Assembly: GCA_013815685.1 (NCBI GenBank)
Contig: JACDFR010000008.1
Span: forward strand, 1 to 64,000
DNA: 64,000 bases
Direction of reading: 5' to 3'
Source of the DNA: Ramlibacter sp.
GTDB taxonomy: Bacteria > Pseudomonadota > Gammaproteobacteria > Burkholderiales > Burkholderiaceae_C
Below the pieces are notes generated by a model. That model saw only the letters and a list, made by a program, of their open reading frames with translations. It was not told the origin of the DNA and did no database searches. Position numbers and translations under genes: made by a program. Below are positions 58,793-64,000 of this stretch, piece by piece (position 1 is the first letter of the stretch; each line of letters opens with the position of its first letter).

Positions 58793-60081
58793 GCACGCAC
58801 CTCCAGGGGCAGCTGGCCGGGCTCGCTCACGAGGCCATTGATGGCGCGGCGGGACGACAGGCCGTCGCGCGGCGGGAAGAATCCCGCGGGCACGACGACG
58901 ATGCCGCTTTCGGTCACGGTGAAACGCTTGCGGTCTGCTTCCGGGTTGAAGCCGATGCGCTCATGCGCGGGCACGTCATTGTCCTGGTCGATGATGGCGC
59001 GGCGCACCTGGGCGCCCCGGCCGATGCGCGTGCGTTCCATCACGATGCAATGTTCCAGGCGCGCGCCGCGCTCGACCAGCACCGAACGGCGCAGCATGGC
59101 GTGGTCCAGCTCGGCGCCGTCGACCACGCTGCCGGAGCCCACCACGGACCGATTGATCACCCCGTTTTCGATCTGGGCCGATTCGGCCTGGTCGGGACTC
59201 GCGTAAATGGGCCAGAGGCTGTTGGTCATGCGGAATTTGGGCGCAGCGCCCAGGGTGTCGAAGTGGGCCTCGAAGTATGCATCGATCGTGCCGACGTCGC
59301 GCCAGTAGCCGTGCTCCTCGTACGGCGCCGTGCCGGGGATGTTGTTGGTGTCGAAGTCGTAGGCCACCAGCTTGTGCGACTTCACCATCGAGGGCAGGAT
59401 GTGCTTGCCGAAATCGCTGGTGCCGCTCTCGTGCATCTTGCGCAGCCCGGCCAAAAGGACGTCGGCGTTGAAGATGTAGTTGCCCATCGACGCCAGGGCG
59501 TGGGTCCTGCTGCCGGGCATGGGCTCGCACGTGGCCGGCTTTTCCTTGAACTGCGTGATGCGGTGGTTGTCGTCGATGCCGACGATACCGAACTGGTCGC
59601 ACTGGCTCAGCCGGACCGGCAGCGTGGCCACGCTCGCATGGGCGCGGCTCTGGATGTGGAAATTGATCATCTGGCGCACATCCATGCGGTAGATGTGGTC
59701 CGCGCCGAACACGGCCACGATGTCCGGCTTGAAGGTTTCGATCAGGTGGATGTTCTGGTACACCGCGTCGGCCGTTCCCTGGAACCACTCCGGTCCGTTC
59801 CTCATCTGCGGCGGCACCACGGTGATGAAATGCTGCGGGATGAAACGGGCCATCGTCCACGACTGGCGCACGTGCTCGATCAGCGATTGCGACTTGTACT
59901 GCACCAGCAGGTAAGTCGAGTAGATCTCGGAATTGACGAGGTTGGACAGCACGAAGTCCACGATGCGGTGCTTGCCGTTGAAAGGTACTGCCGGCTTGCA
60001 GCGGTTGACGGTGAGGGGGTGCAGGCGCGAGCCTTCACCGCCGGCCATGACGAAAGCCAGGACGTTGTTACGGGCGGGCAT
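58789..60081 (-). CDS. glgC: Glucose-1-phosphate adenylyltransferase
   Basis: GlgC makes ADP-glucose, the regulated step of glycogen synthesis. The 430-residue protein has the nucleotidyltransferase signature [20 protein letters not shown] and the ADP-glucose site Asp in [12 protein letters not shown]. The substrate-binding ITQFKEKPA and [14 protein letters not shown] segments are also present. A left-handed beta-helix C-terminal domain follows ([29 protein letters not shown]). Allosteric ligands cannot be read from sequence. It overlaps glgB by 14 nt and glgX by 4 nt. Confidence 0.96.
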   Translation of the reverse strand: MPARNNVLAFVMAGGEGSRLHPLTVNRCKPAVPFNGKHRIVDFVLSNLVNSEIYSTYLLVQYKSQSLIEHVRQSWTMARFIPQHFITVVPPQMRNGPEWFQGTADAVYQNIHLIETFKPDIVAVFGADHIYRMDVRQMINFHIQSRAHASVATLPVRLSQCDQFGIVGIDDNHRITQFKEKPATCEPMPGSRTHALASMGNYIFNADVLLAGLRKMHESGTSDFGKHILPSMVKSHKLVAYDFDTNNIPGTAPYEEHGYWRDVGTIDAYFEAHFDTLGAAPKFRMTNSLWPIYASPDQAESAQIENGVINRSVVGSGSVVDGAELDHAMLRRSVLVERGARLEHCIVMERTRIGRGAQVRRAIIDQDNDVPAHERIGFNPEADRKRFTVTESGIVVVPAGFFPPRDGLSSRRAINGLVSEPGQLPLEVRA

Positions 60082-62002
60082 GTTGTTCTCCGGTGGGGGC
60101 AGGCGACAGGTTGAAGGGCTGGTCGGTGAGAAGCAGCATCGCGAGCGGCGGCAAGGTAACTGCCAGGGTGGCCGGCTGGCCGTTCATCGGTACGTCCACG
60201 GCTTCGGCACGGCCAAAATTGCCCAGGCCGCTGCCGCCGTAAAAGCCGGCGTCGCTGTTGAGCAGCTCGTGCCAGGCGCCGGCATGGGGAACGCCAATGC
60301 GCAGACCGTGCCGCGGCGCGGGCGTCAGGTTGCACAGCGTGATCGCCAGCGCGTCATCGGGCCCGGCCCGGCGCACGAACGCCAGCAACGTGGGGTCGTG
60401 CGTGTCCAGCGGGAGCCAGCCGAAACCCCGGCTTTCGAAGTCATGCACGTGCAGGGCCGGAATGCGGCGGTACGCGCTGTTGAGATCGGCCACCCAGCGG
60501 GCCATGCCGGAATGCATCGGCCGGGCCCAGAGGTGCCAGTCCAGGGTACGCTCGTGGTGCCATTCCTGCGGCTGGGCGAATTCACCGCCCATGAACAGCA
60601 GTTTCTTTCCCGGGTGTGTCCACATCAGCCCGTAGAGCGTGCGCAATCCGGCGAACCGCTGCCACTCGTCGCCCGGCTGCTTCTCGAGCAGGCTGCCCTT
60701 GCCGTACACGACCTCGTCGTGCGACAGGGGCAGCACGAAGTTCTCGTCGAAGGCGTAAGCGGCCGAGAAGCGGATATCGTCGCCGTGCCACTTGCGAAAG
60801 AAATGGGGCCGGGCCATATAGCGCAGCGTGTCGTTCATCCAGCCCATGTTCCATTTCATGCCGAAGCCCAGGCCGCCGTGGTGTACCGGCCGCGAGACAC
60901 CGGGCCAAGCCGTTGACTCTTCGGCGATCATGTGTACGTCGGGGAACTGGGCGTAGACGGCGCTGTTGAGGTCTTCGAGAAAGCGCACGGCGTCGAGATT
61001 CTGGTTGCCGCCGTGCACGTTCGGCACCCATTGGCCCGGCTCGCGCGCGAAGTCCAGGTAGAGCATGGACGCCACCGCGTCGACCCGGATGCCGTCGAAG
61101 TGGTATTTCTCCAGCCAGAAGAGCGCATTGCTGATGAGGAAGTCGCGCACTTCGTAGCGGCTGTAATTGAAGATCAGGCTGTTCCATTGCGGATGAAAGC
61201 CCAGCCGCGGGTCGGCGTGCTCGTAGAGCTCGGTGCCGTCGAACCGGGCCAGGGCGTGCGCATCGGACGGGAAGTGCGATCCCACCCAGTCCAGGATGAC
61301 GCCGATGCCGCGCTGGTGCAGCGTGTCCACCAGCACCATCAGGTCCTGCGGCGTCCCGTAGCGCGCGCTGGGCGCGTAGTACCCGGTTGTCTGGTAGCCC
61401 CACGACCCATAGAACGGGTGTTCGGCGATCGGCATCAGCTCGACATGCGTGAAACCCAGCGCCTCGCAATGCGAGGCCAGCCGCAGCGCGATGTCGCGGT
61501 AATTGAGGAAGCGCCCATCTTCTTCGCGCTGCCACGAGCCGAGATGGACTTCGTAGATGGACATCGGCGCCCGGTGCGCCTGCTGCTGGCCGCGGCGCGC
61601 CATCCACGCGCGGTCGCCCCAGTGATGGCCGAGGTCCCAGATCTGGGACGCCGTGCCGGGCGGATGTTCGCAGCGCAAGGCGTACGGATCGGCCTTGTCG
61701 ACCCACTCGCCGTGCGCGCCCTCGATGCGGTACTTGTAATAGTCCCCGTGCTTCGGGCCCACCAGGGTGCCGGTCCACCGGCCGCTGCCATCGGCCATCG
61801 GATCCAGGGCCTGGACATTCCAGCCGTTGAACGAGCCGACCACGCCGACCGAACGCGCATTGGGCGCCCAAACCGTGAAGCTCGCGCCGGCGGGCGTGCG
61901 GTGCGCGCCCATCGCGTCGAACTGGCGATGGTGATGTACGGCTGAGCCGGAGGGGGCGTTCGGGCCGGCATTGGAAGCGGCTGTGGTAGAGGTGCTGGTC
62001 AT
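60068..62002 (-). CDS. glgB: 1,4-alpha-glucan branching enzyme
   Basis: GlgB introduces alpha-1,6 branches into glycogen. The 644-residue protein has a CBM48 domain ([20 protein letters not shown]) and a GH13 barrel with [15 protein letters not shown], nucleophile Asp in [17 protein letters not shown], acid Glu in [17 protein letters not shown] and Asp in [14 protein letters not shown]. It lacks the extra N-terminal N1 domain of longer E. coli-type enzymes. The ATG at 62002 has AAGG eight bases upstream and is preferred over the in-frame start at 62083. It is the first gene of the operon, and any promoter must lie in the 148-bp spacer before livF. Confidence 0.95.
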   Translation of the reverse strand: MTSTSTTAASNAGPNAPSGSAVHHHRQFDAMGAHRTPAGASFTVWAPNARSVGVVGSFNGWNVQALDPMADGSGRWTGTLVGPKHGDYYKYRIEGAHGEWVDKADPYALRCEHPPGTASQIWDLGHHWGDRAWMARRGQQQAHRAPMSIYEVHLGSWQREEDGRFLNYRDIALRLASHCEALGFTHVELMPIAEHPFYGSWGYQTTGYYAPSARYGTPQDLMVLVDTLHQRGIGVILDWVGSHFPSDAHALARFDGTELYEHADPRLGFHPQWNSLIFNYSRYEVRDFLISNALFWLEKYHFDGIRVDAVASMLYLDFAREPGQWVPNVHGGNQNLDAVRFLEDLNSAVYAQFPDVHMIAEESTAWPGVSRPVHHGGLGFGMKWNMGWMNDTLRYMARPHFFRKWHGDDIRFSAAYAFDENFVLPLSHDEVVYGKGSLLEKQPGDEWQRFAGLRTLYGLMWTHPGKKLLFMGGEFAQPQEWHHERTLDWHLWARPMHSGMARWVADLNSAYRRIPALHVHDFESRGFGWLPLDTHDPTLLAFVRRAGPDDALAITLCNLTPAPRHGLRIGVPHAGAWHELLNSDAGFYGGSGLGNFGRAEAVDVPMNGQPATLAVTLPPLAMLLLTDQPFNLSPAPTGEQHARP

Positions 62003-62150
62003 GTGCTGAACCTTAGCGACGGATTTTGTGTCGTCTTGTATCAGCCGATTGCAGGAGACGCAGGCAAAGCTGCGTAGTCCCATGCCTACAAGGGGGCTGA
62101 ACGTGCACCGACGGCCGTGTAAGCTCGGTACGACTCGGCAGCAGGCCGCT

Positions 62151-62861
62151 TTAAACGCCCAAGTACTGCTCGAGCAGTTGGGGCCGCGCCCTCAACTCAT
62201 CCGATGTACCCGAGAAGACCACTTCGCCTTTGACGAGAATGACATTGCGGTCCGCGATCCGGGCGACATGCTTCCAGTTCTTGTCGACGATCACGCTGGA
62301 AATGCCGCTTTCGCGAATGAGCGCGCAGATGCGCCAGATCTCGCGTGCGATCAACGGCGCCAATCCTTCGGTCGCTTCGTCGAGGATGAGCACGTCCGGA
62401 TTGGTCATGAGCGCGCGCCCGATGGTCAGCATCTGCTGTTCGCCCCCGGAAAGCTGTTGGCCGCCATGGCCCAGGCGTTCCTTCAGGCGGGGAAAGGTTT
62501 CCAGCACGCGATCGTAGGTCCAGTCGCGCTGCCCGCGTGACCCCGGCCGCGCGGCCATCTTCAGGTTCTCGACCACGCTCAGGTTGCCGAAGATGCCGCG
62601 GCCCTCGGGCACATAGGCCACGCCCTTCCGGGCGATCTCGTGGGGCGGCTTTCCCGTCATGTCCCGCCCCATGACCGCGACGCTGCCCGCCCGGGGCTTG
62701 ACCAGGCCCATCAGTGTCTTGAGCAAGGTGCTTTTCCCCATGCCATTGCGGCCCATCAAGCCGATGGTTTCGCCCGGGCCTACCCTGAAATCGATCCCGC
62801 GCAGGATGTGGCCGGCGCCGTAATAGGTGTGCAGCGCCCTGGCGTCGATCAGCATTTCCAT
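62151..62861 (-). CDS. livF: Branched-chain amino acid-type ABC transporter ATP-binding protein LivF
   Basis: The 236-residue ATPase energises an inner-membrane importer for branched-chain amino acids or related substrates such as amides. It has Walker A GRNGMGKST, the signature LSGGEQQM, Walker B VLILDEATEGLAP and the LivF-typical GVAYVPEGRGIFGNLSVVEN. Its ATG directly abuts the livG stop. The substrate-binding protein and LivH are outside the window, so the transported compound is unknown. Confidence 0.93.
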   Translation of the reverse strand: MEMLIDARALHTYYGAGHILRGIDFRVGPGETIGLMGRNGMGKSTLLKTLMGLVKPRAGSVAVMGRDMTGKPPHEIARKGVAYVPEGRGIFGNLSVVENLKMAARPGSRGQRDWTYDRVLETFPRLKERLGHGGQQLSGGEQQMLTIGRALMTNPDVLILDEATEGLAPLIAREIWRICALIRESGISSVIVDKNWKHVARIADRNVILVKGEVVFSGTSDELRARPQLLEQYLGV

Positions 62862-63617
62862 CTAGTGCTCCTCGCCCAGATAAGCCGATTGCACGGCCGC
62901 GTCGGCGCGTACTTGCGCCGGGGTGCCGCTGGCGATCACCTGCCCGTTGACCAGCACCGTGAGCTGGTCCGCCAGGGCAAACACGGCGTCCATGTCGTGT
63001 TCGACCAGCATGATGGCGTAACCGTCCTTGAGCTTGCGCAGCAGCTGCACCATGCGCTGCGCTTCGGCGGTCCCCATGCCCGCCAGCGGCTCGTCCAGCA
63101 GAAGGACGCGCGGGCCCGTTGCCAGTGTCATCGCGATTTCGAGCTGGCGCTGCTCGCCATGGCTGATGGTGCCGGCGATGGCGTCGCGGCGGGGCCCCAG
63201 CCCGGACAGCTCCAGGGCTCGAGCGGCCTGTTCGTTGACGGATCCGGATCGCGCCGCCAGGCTGAGCCAGCGGGCGGCATGCGGCGTGCGCGACTGGGCG
63301 GCCAACCGCACGTTCTCCCATACCGAAAACGGCTGGAAGATGTTGGTCTTCTGGTAACTGCGCCCCAGGCCGGCCCGGGAAATCTTTTCCGGCTTCCACC
63401 CGGTCACGTCCTGGCCGCCCAGGACCACCTGACCCGCCGTGGGCGCCAGGTCGCCGGACAGGATATTGGTCAGGGTCGACTTGCCGGCGCCGTTGGGCCC
63501 GATCACGGCGTGGATACGGCCAGGCCACAGATCGAGTGAAACCTCATGGACGGCGGTGAGCCCGCCGAAGCGCTTGGTCAGGCCCTTGGCCGATAGCAGC
63601 GCCTCAGTCAACGTCAT
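62862..63617 (-). CDS. livG: Branched-chain amino acid-type ABC transporter ATP-binding protein LivG
   Basis: The 251-residue ATPase is the partner of LivF. It has Walker A GPNGAGKST, the signature ISHGEQRQLE, Walker B RVLLLDEPLAGMG, switch His in LVEHDMDAVF, and the GRSYQKTNIFQPFSVWENV stretch that in LivG proteins usually reads R-T-F-Q-N. That difference puts it in the group often linked to urea or amide importers, a tentative remark. The ATG at 63617 lies inside livM (14-nt overlap). Confidence 0.93.
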   Translation of the reverse strand: MTLTEALLSAKGLTKRFGGLTAVHEVSLDLWPGRIHAVIGPNGAGKSTLTNILSGDLAPTAGQVVLGGQDVTGWKPEKISRAGLGRSYQKTNIFQPFSVWENVRLAAQSRTPHAARWLSLAARSGSVNEQAARALELSGLGPRRDAIAGTISHGEQRQLEIAMTLATGPRVLLLDEPLAGMGTAEAQRMVQLLRKLKDGYAIMLVEHDMDAVFALADQLTVLVNGQVIASGTPAQVRADAAVQSAYLGEEH

Positions 63618-64000
63618 TCTCCTTGCGCCTGGCGAGCTGCTCGAACAGACCCAGCAGACCGCGCGGTGCGACCACCACCACCAGCACGATGAACAGCCCC
63701 ATCCACAGCTGCCAGTGCTTGCCGAGGTGAAAGGATCCCACGGTGGGCAAATCCTTGAACCAGTGGAGCAGGTACTCGAAGGCAAATGCGCCCACGATGG
63801 CGCCGGCGAAGTTGCCCATGCCGCCCAGGATCACCATCATGATGGCGTGCGCGCTCATGTGAAAGCCCATGAGTTCCGGATTGACGTACCCGGTCTGCGC
63901 GGCCCAAAGGTAGCCCGCGAGCCCGGCCAGCGCGCCGGCCAGGGTGAATGTCGCGAGTTTGTAGCCGAAGGTGCCGTAACCCATGGCCCGCATGCGATGC
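63604..64000 (-). CDS. livM: Branched-chain amino acid-type ABC transporter permease LivM, partial
   Basis: The C-terminal 130 or so residues of a LivM-type permease are present. RMRAMGYGTFGYKLATF is the cytoplasmic coupling loop with the EAA-like motif. Membrane segments LAGALAGLAGYLWAA, AIMMVILGGMGNFAGAIVGA and WMGLFIVLVVVVAPRGLLGL follow. The gene continues past the window's right edge. It overlaps livG by 14 nt. Confidence 0.93.
   Translation of the reverse strand, partial: HRMRAMGYGTFGYKLATFTLAGALAGLAGYLWAAQTGYVNPELMGFHMSAHAIMMVILGGMGNFAGAIVGAFAFEYLLHWFKDLPTVGSFHLGKHWQLWMGLFIVLVVVVAPRGLLGLFEQLARRKENDVD

Noticed and set aside
62055-62080. ACGCAG/CTGCGT hairpin between the livF end and glgB
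   Set aside because: The stem is short and lacks a T-tract on either strand, so I could not support a terminator or regulatory role.

Overview
The window is high-GC, densely coded DNA from a betaproteobacterium. Gene content and order point to Burkholderiales, most likely a Comamonadaceae genus such as Ramlibacter or Variovorax: ilvB-ilvH-ilvC-pssA-leuA, nadE-glnB, sigma factor-DUF3619-DUF3106, aat-bpt, cysI-DUF934-cysH-cysD-cysN, and a roughly 75-bp dispersed repeat carrying a CCCCCCGAGGGGGC core. The genus is an inference. I see no rRNA, CRISPR array, transposase or prophage. One tRNA (Asn) is present. The window is cut inside a tssB-like gene at the left and inside livM at the right.

Left part (1-7150). 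A partial type VI secretion sheath gene (tssB-like, with an unusual long Pro/Ala-rich tail) is followed by an accessory island. The island holds a small winged-helix-like gene, a decayed moeA fragment, two tandem paralogues (degenerate class III cyclase domain + TolB-like domain + TPR), a broken drug/metabolite transporter gene, and a 64-codon small gene next to a DUF6065-like gene. Fragments of the winged-helix gene and of moeA occur on both sides, so the island appears to sit inside a duplicated winged-helix-gene/moeA junction. This is the most unusual region of the window.

7157-13948. moeA, mobA and moaA lie on the minus strand directly behind an SDR, an aldehyde dehydrogenase and a ferritin-like hydrolase gene. 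A divergent TetR gene faces this run, with two identical-architecture palindromes (GGTAC-N6-GTACC) between them. 14014-20481: a K+-independent H+-pyrophosphatase and a soluble pyrophosphatase are divergent; then KTSC, a GNAT/FemAB-like gene, and nadE-glnB. 20504-23294: a five-gene minus-strand unit of ECF sigma, DUF3619, DUF3106, RDD and LOG proteins.

23573-29791. Branched-chain amino acid biosynthesis: ilvB, ilvH, ilvC, pssA, then leuA behind a Leu-codon leader peptide and a terminator hairpin. Next come a PBP7-type endopeptidase, an IclR regulator, the N-degron transferases bpt and aat, tRNA-Asn, and a TonB-dependent receptor preceded by a clear TPP riboswitch, which points to thiamine rather than iron uptake.

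36111-43869. A sulfate-assimilation run on the minus strand: tauE-type exporter, cysI, DUF934, cysH, cysD, cysN, followed by fdxA and a ferredoxin-NADP reductase. Two tandem copies of the dispersed repeat are inserted in frame near the start of cysH. 44064-48230: a frameshifted receiver-domain gene, an FAD monooxygenase, an mnmC whose methyltransferase half looks eroded, yggX, and the 5' remnant of a sulfate-binding-protein gene. 48249-62002: a tightly overlapping glycogen/trehalose operon, glgB-glgC-glgX-treZ-(malQ-treY fusion)-glgA, that can build glycogen, debranch it and convert malto-oligosaccharides to trehalose. 62151-64000: livM-livG-livF of a branched-chain amino acid-type ABC importer.
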